Source of the DNA: Flavobacterium jejuense
GTDB lineage: Bacteria; Bacteroidota; Bacteroidia; Flavobacteriales; Flavobacteriaceae
Assembly: GCF_006491595.2 (NCBI RefSeq)
Contig: NZ_VEVQ02000001.1
Span: forward strand, 372,001-436,000
DNA length: 64,000 nt
Direction: 5' to 3'
Position numbers and translations under genes: made by a program. Position 1 is the stretch's first letter. The number at the start of each line of letters is the position of its first letter. The notes under the pieces are model-generated. The model ran no database searches. It worked only from the letters and a program-made list of their open reading frames with translations, and had not been told where the DNA came from. This document shows, piece by piece, positions 26,851-35,725 of the stretch.

Positions 26851-27603
26851 ATGGCAATTAGCGGTTTGGTTATCACTTTTAATGAAGAAAAAAACATTGG
26901 AAAATGTATTGATGCACTTTTTGAGGTGTGTGATGAAGTAATTGTTGTTGATTCTTTAAGTTCTGATAACACTGTTAAAATAGCTGAAGAGAAAGGAGCG
27001 AAGGTTATTTTACAAAATTTTTTAGGTGATGGGCCACAACGTTCACATGGACTTCCTTATTGTAAAAATGATTGGATTTTAAATCTTGATGCGGATGAGT
27101 TTTTAGACAATGATGCTAAAGATTTTGTTTTAAAGCAAAAGTATTTAGAAGGTAATTATGATGCATTTTCTTTTCGTGTTAAAAATTTCTTGGCTGATGA
27201 ATTAATTGATTTCTCTGGTTGGTATCCAGATAGTAAAGTTCGTTTTTTTAATCAAAAGACAGCTAAACCATCAGAAGATAAAGTACATCAAAAGATAGTA
27301 ACGACTAATGAAAAAAAAGTAGCCGTTCATATTTTACATTACGGATGGAGTTCTTTTGAGCAAATTTTAGCTAAAAAAAATCAATATTCTACTTGGCATG
27401 CACAACAACTCTTCGATCAAGGAAAACGAATTAATGCTTTAAAACCCATTTTAAATGGAACTGTTTCTTTTGTTCGTTGTTATTTCTTCAAAAAAGGAAT
27501 CATTAATGGTATAGATGGATTGACCATTGCAATGATTCAAGCTTTTTTTTCTTACATGAAATATGCTAAATTACTAAAGTTACAACAAGAAGTAAAGAAT
27601 TAG
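26851..27603 (+). CDS. GT2 glycosyltransferase, WaaE/KdtX-like
   Basis: A 250-residue protein of the LPS-core beta-glucosyltransferase type: ISGLVITFNEEKNIGKCIDAL, EVIVVDSLSSDNTVKIA, NLDADEFLDNDA (the D-A-D-E-F catalytic region), and VHQKIV. A C-terminal membrane-associated basic helix follows. It overlaps the stop codon of the convergent LTA-synthase-like gene by 4 bases. Confidence 0.87.
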   Translation: MAISGLVITFNEEKNIGKCIDALFEVCDEVIVVDSLSSDNTVKIAEEKGAKVILQNFLGDGPQRSHGLPYCKNDWILNLDADEFLDNDAKDFVLKQKYLEGNYDAFSFRVKNFLADELIDFSGWYPDSKVRFFNQKTAKPSEDKVHQKIVTTNEKKVAVHILHYGWSSFEQILAKKNQYSTWHAQQLFDQGKRINALKPILNGTVSFVRCYFFKKGIINGIDGLTIAMIQAFFSYMKYAKLLKLQQEVKN

Positions 27604-29471
27604 TGAACAGTTAATTTATTGTTAATGATACGTTCGTTAAAAGATTGAACATAGGCTTTTATAAATCGTTCCATTTTATCTTTTATTTCCTTATTGGTTT
27701 CTAATTCATTTTTTTTGAGAAGTTCATCTTCTTTAAAATTATATAAACCTATTGCTTTTTTACCGTCAAATGCCATGTAATAATCACCTTCTAAATAATG
27801 GTAAATATTATCTAAATAATAGACTACAAAATCTTTTTCAGATTGATAAGGTTTACCAAACGATATCATCTTGGTATTAATATTTAAATATTTTAAAATA
27901 GAAGGCATTATATCTATTTGTTGAGTATTTCTATAACTTATTCCACCAAAAGTAGGTTCTCCTGGATTAAAAAATAAGATAGGAATTCTAAATTTCCCTA
28001 CATTAGTTTTAAATTTTTCTGCTGTGGGTTCTGCTGAAGTATGATCCGCTGTAATAACAAAAAGAGTATTTTTATACCATTCTTGTTGTTGAGCTGAATC
28101 AAAGAATTTTCTTAGTGCAAAATCTGAGTAGGCTATACTTTCTTGTATTTTTGAGTTTCCTTTTGGAAATTTTCCTTTATATTTTTCAGGAATGGTATAA
28201 GGATTATGTGAAGAAATACTAAAAATTGAAGTAAAAAAAGGTTGTTTGAATTCAGTCATTTTATGGCAATAATATTGAAAGAATTCTTCGTCAAAAATTC
28301 CCCAATTTCCATCAAAAGCTTCTGGACCAACATATTCATTTTTGCCATAATAAGCATCAAAACCAGCAACTTTACAATATTGATCAAAATTTTGACTACC
28401 ATTAAAGGCTCCATGAAAAAAAGCAGTGTAGTATCCGTTGTCTTTTAAAATTTTAGGTAAACCATAAATTTCGTTTATAGAATAACTTGAAGTGATTAAC
28501 GAGTTATTCATTAAACTGGGAATACTTGATAAAGTAGATGGAACAGCGTCGATAGATAACTTACCATTAGCAAAACCATTTTCAAAGAATAATGATTTTG
28601 TAAGTAAGGAATCTAAGAAAGGAGTTTGTCCTATTTGTAAATTCTCTCTTCCAAAACTTTCTAAAATAAGTATTACAACATTTTTATTCAGTTTTTCTTC
28701 TTTTGGATTTAATGTTAGAACAGGATTAAATATAGCATTCAATTCTTCATCAGAATAAAATTTTGGAGATTCAAGAGTCTCTTTTTTACCAATAGTTTTT
28801 AAGATGCAAAAAGGAGTATTTAATACTAAAGCAGAGTGACTAATAGAACCATAGTTCACAGCATCAACTACTTTTAGAGGTTTTTGTTGAAACCCACCAC
28901 GACCTAGTAAGAATACAATGCCTAATAAAAATATAAAAAGACCAATTTGTTTTAAATTTGTAATTGAATTAGTTTTTTCATCAGAAAAGATCAGTCTTAT
29001 GTTTGGTATGGTCTTCCAAAAAACAAAAGCTAATATCAATGCAATTATTGGTAAATACCAAAATTCAGCTAAAAATACAAAAATTAAACCACCAATTTCA
29101 TTTTCCATTCCTGTAGCAGTTATCATTCCAAAAGAACTTCTTCTTCCAGTGAATTTATAATATTCAAAATCAACAAAATTGGTTAAAATAAATATTAAAT
29201 TGACTACAAAAAAAGCTATTTTTAACCCTTTTTGATAACCGGATTTATATTTAAACTTTCCAGGAATAAAATGTAAAATAGCAAAAAGAATATTGATGTA
29301 TGCTATAGCTGATAAATCAAAGTGTAATCCTCCTAAAAAAGCTTTAAGCGTTACTCCATCAAAGGCACTTTTATTGAAAAATAAGAACAAAAGTCTACAC
29401 AGTTGATAAATAATGACAATAAGTAAAAAGCGTTTAAAAAAAAGGAATATACTTTGAAAGTAATTTTTCAT
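27600..29471 (-). CDS. LTA synthase family phosphoglycerol transferase-like protein
   Basis: A 623-residue protein with five N-terminal membrane segments (about 1-190) and an extracytoplasmic sulfatase-fold domain (about 245-560). Metal and nucleophile region: NVVILILESFGRENL; then GKLSIDAVPSTLSSIPS, with the nucleophile expected among S/T residues; ITADHTSAEPT near the end supplies the last metal ligands. In Gram-negatives such enzymes transfer phosphoglycerol or phosphoethanolamine to surface glycans. It closes the glycan cluster. The donor is not known. Confidence 0.85.
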   Translation of the reverse strand: MKNYFQSIFLFFKRFLLIVIIYQLCRLLFLFFNKSAFDGVTLKAFLGGLHFDLSAIAYINILFAILHFIPGKFKYKSGYQKGLKIAFFVVNLIFILTNFVDFEYYKFTGRRSSFGMITATGMENEIGGLIFVFLAEFWYLPIIALILAFVFWKTIPNIRLIFSDEKTNSITNLKQIGLFIFLLGIVFLLGRGGFQQKPLKVVDAVNYGSISHSALVLNTPFCILKTIGKKETLESPKFYSDEELNAIFNPVLTLNPKEEKLNKNVVILILESFGRENLQIGQTPFLDSLLTKSLFFENGFANGKLSIDAVPSTLSSIPSLMNNSLITSSYSINEIYGLPKILKDNGYYTAFFHGAFNGSQNFDQYCKVAGFDAYYGKNEYVGPEAFDGNWGIFDEEFFQYYCHKMTEFKQPFFTSIFSISSHNPYTIPEKYKGKFPKGNSKIQESIAYSDFALRKFFDSAQQQEWYKNTLFVITADHTSAEPTAEKFKTNVGKFRIPILFFNPGEPTFGGISYRNTQQIDIMPSILKYLNINTKMISFGKPYQSEKDFVVYYLDNIYHYLEGDYYMAFDGKKAIGLYNFKEDELLKKNELETNKEIKDKMERFIKAYVQSFNERIINNKLTVH

Positions 29472-29552
29472 TTGTAAAATATTTCAGCAAATTTATAAAA
29501 TGAAAAAATATTTACAATTAATTAAGTATTTATTTACATAAAGTTTTCAATA

Positions 29553-29583
29553 AATAATCCAAGCTTATAAAACTTGGATTATT
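29553..29583 (-). terminator. Terminator after dapD
   Basis: An 11-bp stem, AATAATCCAAG / CTTGGATTATT, with a 9-base loop lies 26 bases past the dapD stop. On the minus strand it runs into ATTTATTG, a weak T tract, so it may act mainly as a hairpin that stabilises the 3' end. Confidence 0.65.
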
Positions 29584-29608
29584 AGAATTTATATTATTTT
29601 ACAATGAA

Positions 29609-30424
29609 TTACACAGCTACATTATATTCGCGTAAAGCATCATTTAACGATGTTTTTAAATCGGTTGAAGGCTTTCTTTTTCCAATAATTATGGCACAAG
29701 GAACTTGATAGTCACCAGCTGGGAATTTCTTTGTATAACTTCCAGGAATTACAACTGATCGTGCAGGAACAATTCCTTTATATTCAATAGGTTCTGTACC
29801 TGTAACATCAATTATTTTTGTAGAACCAGTTAGTACCACATTTGCACCTAAAACAGCTTCTTTTTCTACACGAACACCTTCGACTACTATACAACGAGAT
29901 CCTATAAAAGCTCCATCTTCAATAATTACTGGAGCGGCTTGCAATGGTTCTAAAACACCACCTATTCCTACACCACCAGATAAATGTACATTTTTACCAA
30001 TTTGAGCGCAACTTCCTACTGTTGCCCAAGTATCAACCATAGTTCCTTCATCTACATAAGCACCTATATTTACATAACTTGGCATTAAAATAACACCTTT
30101 AGAAATATATGCTCCATGACGAGCTACAGCATTGGGAACAACCCGAATTCCTTTTTCAGCATACCCTCTTTTTAAAGGCATTTTATCATGATATTCAAAA
30201 ATACCAGCTTCTAAAGTTTCCATTTTTTGAATAGGAAAATACATAATCACTGCTTTTTTTACCCATTCGTTCACTTTCCAGCCACTATCAATTGGCTCTG
30301 CAACTCTTAATTGACCAGAATCTAATAATTCAATAACTTCTCTAATGGCTTTTTGTGTGTTTTCATCTTGTAATAAAGCTCTATTTTCCCAAGCTTGTTC
30401 TATTGTTGATTGTAATTGTGTCAT
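29609..30424 (-). CDS. dapD: Tetrahydrodipicolinate N-succinyltransferase
   Basis: A 271-residue hexapeptide-repeat enzyme of the lysine/diaminopimelate pathway. It has the left-handed beta helix with MPSYVNIGAYVDEGTMVDT, GSCAQIGKNVHLSGGVGIGG and DGAFIGSRCIVVEGV repeats, and a C-terminal GKRKPSTDLKTSLNDALRE. The length is standard. It is monocistronic with its own -7 element (30445-30452) and a hairpin after the stop. Confidence 0.96.
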   Translation of the reverse strand: MTQLQSTIEQAWENRALLQDENTQKAIREVIELLDSGQLRVAEPIDSGWKVNEWVKKAVIMYFPIQKMETLEAGIFEYHDKMPLKRGYAEKGIRVVPNAVARHGAYISKGVILMPSYVNIGAYVDEGTMVDTWATVGSCAQIGKNVHLSGGVGIGGVLEPLQAAPVIIEDGAFIGSRCIVVEGVRVEKEAVLGANVVLTGSTKIIDVTGTEPIEYKGIVPARSVVIPGSYTKKFPAGDYQVPCAIIIGKRKPSTDLKTSLNDALREYNVAV

Positions 30425-30444
30425 TTCTTTTTATGAATTTAGCA

Positions 30445-30452
30445 CAAAGATA
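30445..30452 (-). promoter_or_regulatory. -7 promoter element (TATCTTTG) of dapD
   Basis: On the minus strand TATCTTTG matches TAnnTTTG and lies 20 bases before the dapD ATG. No clear TTG is seen at the -33 position. Confidence 0.55.
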
Positions 30453-30640
30453 ATTCGATTTTTTTTAAATCATAACTTGTTTTTAGTTACATATTTTTAG
30501 TTTGTCTATATAAATGTGAGTTTTAATTGTTTAAATAATATAATTGAAATAATAGATTGATTTTATTTATTAAATTCTAAATAGACTTTTTTATAAAATG
30601 AAAACTGATTTTTATCAGGTTTTAAAAGAGGATGATTAAA

Positions 30641-30648
30641 TAGTTTTG
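30641..30648 (+). promoter_or_regulatory. -7 promoter element (TAGTTTTG) of the PAS protein gene
   Basis: TAGTTTTG matches TAnnTTTG, 17 bases before the ATG at 30666. The rest of the 241-bp spacer between the divergent dapD and this gene shows only AT-rich sequence. Confidence 0.5.
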
Positions 30649-30665
30649 CAACATAATAAAACAAG

Positions 30666-31280
30666 ATGGATTTAGAAATAAATAATAAGTCAAATAATAA
30701 AATGGATATAATAGATAAAGAAGTTGCTTGGGATAAAACACAAGTAATTATGAGTAAAACAAATTCAAGAGGAATAATTGAGTATGCTAATGAAGTTTTT
30801 GTTGATGTATGTGGTTATGAAGACTATGAATTAATGGGGCAACCTCACAATATTATCAGACATCCAGATATGCCAAAAGTAATTTTTAAAGTGTTATGGG
30901 AAAAATTAAAGAATAGTGAAAACTTTCATGCAATAGTAAAAAACTTAGCAAAATCAGGAAGATATTATTGGGTAATAACTGATTTTGAAATTTCAAAAAA
31001 TAAAGAAGGGGAAATTGTTAATTATTTTGCAAGAAGAAGAGCTGTACCTCAAGAAGTAATTACAAATCATATAGAACCGTTGTATAAAAAATTACTTCAA
31101 ATAGAAGGAGCAAGTGGAATTGAGTATAGTGAAAAGTATTTAAATGGATTTTTAGAAGAAAAGAATAAAACTTATGTGCAATATATTTTGGAGCTAATTT
31201 ACAACCAAGAAAAATTAGACAATGAAAATAATAAAGTTGAGGAAGAAAAAGGTTTTTTTAGCAGATTTTTTAGTAGATAA
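30666..31280 (+). CDS. Aer-type PAS-domain protein without an output domain
   Basis: A 204-residue protein. The PAS domain (about 25-130) has SKTNSRGIIEYANEVFVDVC, GQPHNIIRHPDMPKVIFK and KSGRYYWVITDFEISKN, closest to the energy-sensing PAS of Aer. The C-terminal ~70 residues are helical and charged, ending in a Phe/Arg cluster (GFFSRFFSR). No kinase, methyl-accepting or cyclic-nucleotide domain is attached. It may bind FAD and report through a partner; that is inference. It is monocistronic. Confidence 0.75.
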   Translation: MDLEINNKSNNKMDIIDKEVAWDKTQVIMSKTNSRGIIEYANEVFVDVCGYEDYELMGQPHNIIRHPDMPKVIFKVLWEKLKNSENFHAIVKNLAKSGRYYWVITDFEISKNKEGEIVNYFARRRAVPQEVITNHIEPLYKKLLQIEGASGIEYSEKYLNGFLEEKNKTYVQYILELIYNQEKLDNENNKVEEEKGFFSRFFSR

Positions 31281-31353
31281 AAATTATTATTAATTTAATA
31301 TTTTAAGCTCGTATTTTTATGGATTTATTATAATTTTCTGTTTGTTCTTTGTT

Positions 31354-31361
31354 TATCTTTG
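31354..31361 (+). promoter_or_regulatory. -7 promoter element (TATCTTTG) of mqo
   Basis: TATCTTTG, a perfect TAnnTTTG match, lies 46 bases before the mqo ATG. Confidence 0.55.
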
Positions 31362-31407
31362 TACTACATTTTAGGTATAAGTTTAGAGTATATAAAGAAG
31401 TAAAAGA

Positions 31408-32886
31408 ATGGAAAATCCAGATGTGGTTCTAATAGGAGCTGGAATAATGAGTGCAACTTTAGGGATTTTATTAAAAGAATTAAATCCTGATTGTAAAATT
31501 GAAATTTTTGAACGTTTATCAGAAGCAGCCTCGGAAAGTAGTGATGCTTGGAATAATGCAGGAACAGGTCATGCTGCCTTTTGTGAATTGAATTATACAC
31601 CTGAAAAGGAAGATGGTTCAATTGATATATCAAAAGCATTAAAGATTTCTGAAGCTTATGAGGTTTCAAGGCAGTTTTGGAGTTATTTGATTCAAAAAGG
31701 GGTTTTGAAAAATCCAGAAGATTTTATTCATTCCATACCTCATATAAGTTTTGTTTGGGGTAAAGAAAATGTTGAATTTCTACGAAAAAGACACGAAGCA
31801 TTAACCCAGAAATGTTTATTTAAAAGGATGCTTTTTAGCTCAGATGAAGCTGTTTTGAAGGAATGGATGCCATTAGTCATGCATAATAGAGATGAAAATG
31901 AACTTCATGCAGCTACATATATGCCAATTGGTACCGATGTGAATTTTGGTACATTAACAAGAGCTTTATTCGACTATTTAAAAGACCAAGAAGGAGTGAC
32001 TTTATATTTTCAAACAGAAGTTGAAAAGTTGAAGAAACAAAAAGAAGGAGACTGGAAAATAAAAGTTAGAGATTTAAAAACAAAAAAATCTAGAAAAACC
32101 AAAACACCATTTGTTTTTATTGGTGCTGGAGGTGGTTCTTTACCATTATTAGAGAAGGCTGATATTGAAGAAGGTGATGGATATGGTGGATTCCCAATTA
32201 GTGGTCAATGGTTGCGCTGTATGAATCCGGAAATAATAAAACAACATAAAGCTAAAGTTTACGGGAAAGCTGCTGTTGGTTCTCCACCAATGTCAGTTCC
32301 GCATATTGATACGCGTGTTATAGATGGAAAACAAGAATTACTTTTCGGACCTTATGCAGGTTTTACCACTAAATTCTTAAAAAATGGTTCTTATCTTGAT
32401 TTAATAAAATCTATTCAAACGGATAATATTCGTCCCATGCTTTCTGCTGGAATTCATAATATTCCTTTGACTAAATATTTGATTGAGCAAGTGATGCAAT
32501 CGCAAGAAGATAGAATGCATGCCCTTAGAAATTATTTTCCAGATGCAAAAGCAGAAGATTGGGTTTTAGAGACTGCAGGAAAACGAGTACAAGTGATTAA
32601 AAAAGATAAAAACGGAAAAGGTGTTTTAGAGTTTGGTACTGAAGTCGTAAACGATGATGATGGTTCATTAGCGGTCTTGTTAGGAGCTTCTCCAGGAGCA
32701 TCAACATCAGTTTCTATTATGATAGAAGTGATTAGTAGATGTTTTGCCTCTAAATACAATTCTGATGAATGGCAAACTAAATTTAAAGAAATGATTCCTG
32801 CTTTTGGTCAACATCTAAATGATAATGAAGAGTTGTGTACTCAAATTAGAGAAATGACTAGTAAAACATTGAAATTGGTGAATTAA
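31408..32886 (+). CDS. mqo: Malate:quinone oxidoreductase
   Basis: A 492-residue FAD-dependent peripheral membrane enzyme oxidising malate to oxaloacetate with electrons passed to quinone. The N-terminal dinucleotide-binding motif is VVLIGAGIMSATLGILLKEL; also SSDAWNNAGTGHAAFCELNY, FIGAGGGSLPLLEKADI and LLGASPGASTSVSIM near the end. The length fits the family. It has its own promoter and is followed by a short unrelated gene. Confidence 0.96.
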   Translation: MENPDVVLIGAGIMSATLGILLKELNPDCKIEIFERLSEAASESSDAWNNAGTGHAAFCELNYTPEKEDGSIDISKALKISEAYEVSRQFWSYLIQKGVLKNPEDFIHSIPHISFVWGKENVEFLRKRHEALTQKCLFKRMLFSSDEAVLKEWMPLVMHNRDENELHAATYMPIGTDVNFGTLTRALFDYLKDQEGVTLYFQTEVEKLKKQKEGDWKIKVRDLKTKKSRKTKTPFVFIGAGGGSLPLLEKADIEEGDGYGGFPISGQWLRCMNPEIIKQHKAKVYGKAAVGSPPMSVPHIDTRVIDGKQELLFGPYAGFTTKFLKNGSYLDLIKSIQTDNIRPMLSAGIHNIPLTKYLIEQVMQSQEDRMHALRNYFPDAKAEDWVLETAGKRVQVIKKDKNGKGVLEFGTEVVNDDDGSLAVLLGASPGASTSVSIMIEVISRCFASKYNSDEWQTKFKEMIPAFGQHLNDNEELCTQIREMTSKTLKLVN

Positions 32887-32952
32887 AAAGAGTATACAGA
32901 TTAATTTGTATTATTTGTGTTTTTCGTATAATTGTTTTAAAATATTAGAGGA

Positions 32953-33315
32953 ATGACTATAAAAGATGAATTAAATGCTGAGGAAGGTTCTTTCTTACTA
33001 GAATTAAGGACTGATCTTAACTGGAACCATAGTTCATTCATCAATCTTTTGACCGAATTAAATAATGAGTGTAAACGAACAAATGGTATTCCGAATTTAT
33101 CGAGAGAAATTGCTTCTGGAATTTGGTACATATCAGATTTTATAAAAAGTTGGACTGAACATAAAAACTTTCCGAAAATATATACTCATGAATATTATGA
33201 GAAATCATATGAACTAATAAGTGATTTGGCTAATACATACTTTATGTCTGAATCACCTTATGAATCGGAATCTGAAATTGAAAATAGAATTGTGGAATTA
33301 AAAAAGAGTATTTAA
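32953..33315 (+). CDS. Unrecognised 120-residue protein
   Basis: I do not recognise this protein. It is acidic and mostly helical (ELRTDLNWNHSSFINLLTEL, IASGIWYISDFIKSW), without signal peptide, membrane segment or cysteine motif. The pattern resembles small immunity-like or DUF proteins of variable regions, but no family can be named. It lies 66 bases after mqo on the same strand and is followed by a 275-bp spacer holding the ruvX promoter. Confidence 0.6.
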   Translation: MTIKDELNAEEGSFLLELRTDLNWNHSSFINLLTELNNECKRTNGIPNLSREIASGIWYISDFIKSWTEHKNFPKIYTHEYYEKSYELISDLANTYFMSESPYESESEIENRIVELKKSI

Positions 33316-33539
33316 CAACGATTTGTATGAAAAAGCTAAATTAGTTGCTAATAAAAATGGAACTTTCTATATATAAAAACAAATACGATAAATAATAATC
33401 AACTGATATTAACAAAGTTTCTTGTCTTTTTAAGATTAAAGTCAGGGTGAAGATTAAATCTACAAAAGATTTAATATGCATTAATTTGTGAAATTCGTTT
33501 TTTTATTGTTTGAAAAGAGAGATGACCCTTGTTAAATCT

Positions 33540-33573
33540 TTGTGTTTAATAAGGGTTTCTTTCCGTATCTTTG
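33540..33573 (+). promoter_or_regulatory. Promoter of ruvX (TTG N23 TATCTTTG)
   Basis: TTG at 33540-33542 and TATCTTTG at 33566-33573 are separated by 23 bases, within the Flavobacterium consensus range. The ruvX ATG follows 17 bases later. Confidence 0.6.
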
Positions 33574-33590
33574 TTTCATAAAACAAAACT

Positions 33591-34004
33591 ATGCCTAGAA
33601 TACTTTCCATCGATTATGGTTTAAAACGAACAGGAATTGCAGTTACCGATGAAATGCAAATTATTGCTTCGGGTTTGACCACAATTGCTTCTGATACTTT
33701 AGTTGTTTTCTTAAAAGAGTATTTTTCGAAAGAAAAAGTAGAAAAAGTAATCATTGGTGAACCAAAACAAATGGATGGAACTCCTTCCGAAAGTGCTCTT
33801 ATCATTGAAAAATTCATAAAAGTGTTCCAAAAAGAATTTCCTGAAATGAAATTGGATAGAGTAGATGAGCGATTTACTTCAAAAATGGCTTTTCAAACAA
33901 TGATTGATAGTGGTTTGAAGAAAAACCAACGTAAAAATAAAGCTTTAATAGATGAAATTGCTGCAACCATTATGCTTCAAGATTATTTGCAATATAAAAG
34001 ATAA
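33591..34004 (+). CDS. ruvX: Putative Holliday junction resolvase / pre-16S rRNA nuclease
   Basis: A 137-residue YqgF-fold nuclease: ILSIDYGLKRTGIAVTDE (first catalytic Asp), VIIGEPKQMDGTPSESA, VDERFTSKMA and a terminal DEIAATIMLQDYL (last catalytic Asp). The family is assigned to Holliday junction resolution or 16S rRNA 5'-end processing. It is followed 8 bases later by lrp, so the two are probably co-transcribed. Confidence 0.93.
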   Translation: MPRILSIDYGLKRTGIAVTDEMQIIASGLTTIASDTLVVFLKEYFSKEKVEKVIIGEPKQMDGTPSESALIIEKFIKVFQKEFPEMKLDRVDERFTSKMAFQTMIDSGLKKNQRKNKALIDEIAATIMLQDYLQYKR

Positions 34005-34012
34005 TAGTAAAA

Positions 34013-34486
34013 ATGAAAGACCAATTAGATACTAAAGACCAATTAATATTAGAAATTTTGCAAAATGATTCTACTATTTCAGTAAAAGATATTGGGGAAA
34101 AAATCGGACTTTCGTTTACACCTACATACGAACGTATAAAAAATTTAGAACGCAACGGTGTCATAAAAAAGTACGTCGCTTTGGTGGACCGATTCAAAAT
34201 TGGTGTTGAAATTGTTGTCTATTGTAATGTTACACTGAAAGAGCAATCCAAAGAAGCTTTAGACGAATTTGAAAAAATAATTACACCGATTCCACAAGTT
34301 TTAGATGTTATTAGTTTATCTGGAAATTACGATTACATGCTTAAAATTGTGGCTCACGACATTAGAACTTACAATGAGTTTGTAGTGGATGTCATTTCAA
34401 ATATTCCAAACATAGGACAATACCATAGTAGTATTGTAATGAATGAATGTAAAAAAGAAACGGCTTATCCTTTGAAGGTGAAGTAG
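34013..34486 (+). CDS. Lrp/AsnC-family transcription regulator
   Basis: A 157-residue regulator: N-terminal winged helix-turn-helix (about 8-60: LILEILQNDSTISVKDIGEK, then TYERIKNLERNGVIKKY) and a C-terminal RAM ligand-binding domain (about 75-150, VIYCNVTL-like strand, DVISLSGNYDYMLKIV). Such proteins sense amino acids and act on metabolic genes. A decayed copy of its last 16 codons lies beyond the next gene (35395-35445). Confidence 0.92.
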   Translation: MKDQLDTKDQLILEILQNDSTISVKDIGEKIGLSFTPTYERIKNLERNGVIKKYVALVDRFKIGVEIVVYCNVTLKEQSKEALDEFEKIITPIPQVLDVISLSGNYDYMLKIVAHDIRTYNEFVVDVISNIPNIGQYHSSIVMNECKKETAYPLKVK

Positions 34487-34546
34487 GTTATTAATTTAGT
34501 CGATGTTTGAAGGAAATATAATATATAATACGCAAAAGACTCCTAA

Positions 34547-35284
34547 ATGAGAATATATTCAGCAATACAAATCGGAGATTATCATCAAAATAATTGTGAA
34601 GACCATTTGTATATTGGAGAATATGGGAAAAATAAAATTCTTTGTGCAGTAATGGATGGTTGCACAACTGCATTGGAAAGTCATTTCGTTTCAACTTTAG
34701 TTGGAAAAATTCTAAAGAAAATTTGCATTGAAAAAGGTTATAAAGAATTTATTGAACAAAATGATTTACAGCTCAATATTGAAGAAAATTTAAAATCAAT
34801 TCTCAAGAATTTATTAAATGAGCTCAAAATTGTGAAAAATTTATTAATGCTTGACTCCAAAGAATTATTGACAACTTTAATCATAATGTTGTACGACAAA
34901 AATAATAAACAAGGAATAATTTTAGCAATTGGAGATGGGTTTGTAAATATTAATGGTAAAATAACTGAATTTGAGCAAGACAACAAACCCGATTATTTAG
35001 GTTTTCATTTATCTGAGGATTTTGAAACATTTTATAATTCTCAAAAGCAGAAAATCGAATTTAACAAAATAATAGATTTGAGTATTTCGACTGACGGAAT
35101 ATTTACTTTTGAGAAATTAATACCAAATAAATCCAAAGAAGAGATTAATGTAATTGATTTTTTAACAAATGAAAAAACGAATAGTGAGAAAGAGGAAATG
35201 CTTAATCTAAAACTAAAGATATTAGAAAATGAATTTGGATTAAAGCCTACTGATGATTTTTCTATAATCAGAATAATGCAATAA
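34547..35284 (+). CDS. PP2C-like protein phosphatase
   Basis: A 245-residue protein with a degenerate PP2C pattern: NNCEDHLYIGEYG (acidic metal site), AVMDGCTTALESH in place of D-G-x-G, ILAIGDGFVNING, LSISTDGIFTFE and TDDFSIIRI at the end. These are the expected metal ligands of PP2C enzymes acting on phospho-Ser/Thr proteins. No Ser/Thr kinase is beside it. The gene lies between the intact lrp 3' end and a decayed duplicate of it, suggesting later insertion into this site. Confidence 0.8.
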   Translation: MRIYSAIQIGDYHQNNCEDHLYIGEYGKNKILCAVMDGCTTALESHFVSTLVGKILKKICIEKGYKEFIEQNDLQLNIEENLKSILKNLLNELKIVKNLLMLDSKELLTTLIIMLYDKNNKQGIILAIGDGFVNINGKITEFEQDNKPDYLGFHLSEDFETFYNSQKQKIEFNKIIDLSISTDGIFTFEKLIPNKSKEEINVIDFLTNEKTNSEKEEMLNLKLKILENEFGLKPTDDFSIIRIMQ

Positions 35285-35350
35285 AAATTGAGATTAGAAT
35301 TAAACTAGTAAGTGATAGTCAAGAATTAATCTTAATTTGTAGTATATATC

Positions 35351-35383
35351 ACCTTTGTCAAAGTTCAAAACTTTGACAAAGGT
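35351..35383. repeat. Perfect 15-bp palindrome (ACCTTTGTCAAAGTT)
   Basis: Arms ACCTTTGTCAAAGTT and AACTTTGACAAAGGT flank a CAA loop. No T run follows, so it is a weak terminator candidate. It lies between the PP2C gene and the lrp 3' remnant and looks like a mobile extragenic palindrome. Confidence 0.75.
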
Positions 35384-35394
35384 ATTAGATAAAT

Positions 35395-35445
35395 AGTATA
35401 GTAATAAATGAATTTAAAAAGGAAACAGCTTATACTTTTAATTAG
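35395..35445 (+). pseudogene. Decayed duplicate of the lrp 3' end
   Basis: In frame, this stretch reads SIVINEFKKETAYTFN and a stop, against SIVMNECKKETAYPLKVK at the end of the intact Lrp protein. At base level 38 of 44 positions match 34430-34473. The rest of the gene is absent. It forms, with the intact end, an imperfect direct repeat around the PP2C gene. Confidence 0.85.
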
Positions 35446-35488
35446 TGAATTGTTTTAACTTTTTTATTAATTTTAATACCCTTAAAAT

Positions 35489-35725
35489 ATGGAAATAAGT
35501 AGTTTTGCTAAATATCCTAAACTGAATAAATTTTTTATCATAAGAACAATATTAATTATTGTTTTTATTATTCTTTCTGGTTATTTTAAATATACTATTT
35601 CACAAACATTAGATGAGATAGAAAACCTCAAAATTGAAAATTTTAAACTAAATATTAAAAATGAAATCAAATCCAAGATTGCATATGATATGAATATAAC
35701 AAGTTTAAAAAATAAAATTGATTAA
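35489..35725 (+). CDS. Unrecognised 78-residue single-span membrane protein
   Basis: I do not recognise this protein. It has one membrane helix (about residues 18-36, RTILIIVFIILSGYF) and a charged coiled-coil-like tail (QTLDEIENLKIENFKLNIKN). It follows the lrp remnant. A second short frame overlaps its stop codon. Short single-span proteins like this are common in accessory regions and may be partners or toxins, but nothing here proves that. Confidence 0.5.
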   Translation: MEISSFAKYPKLNKFFIIRTILIIVFIILSGYFKYTISQTLDEIENLKIENFKLNIKNEIKSKIAYDMNITSLKNKID

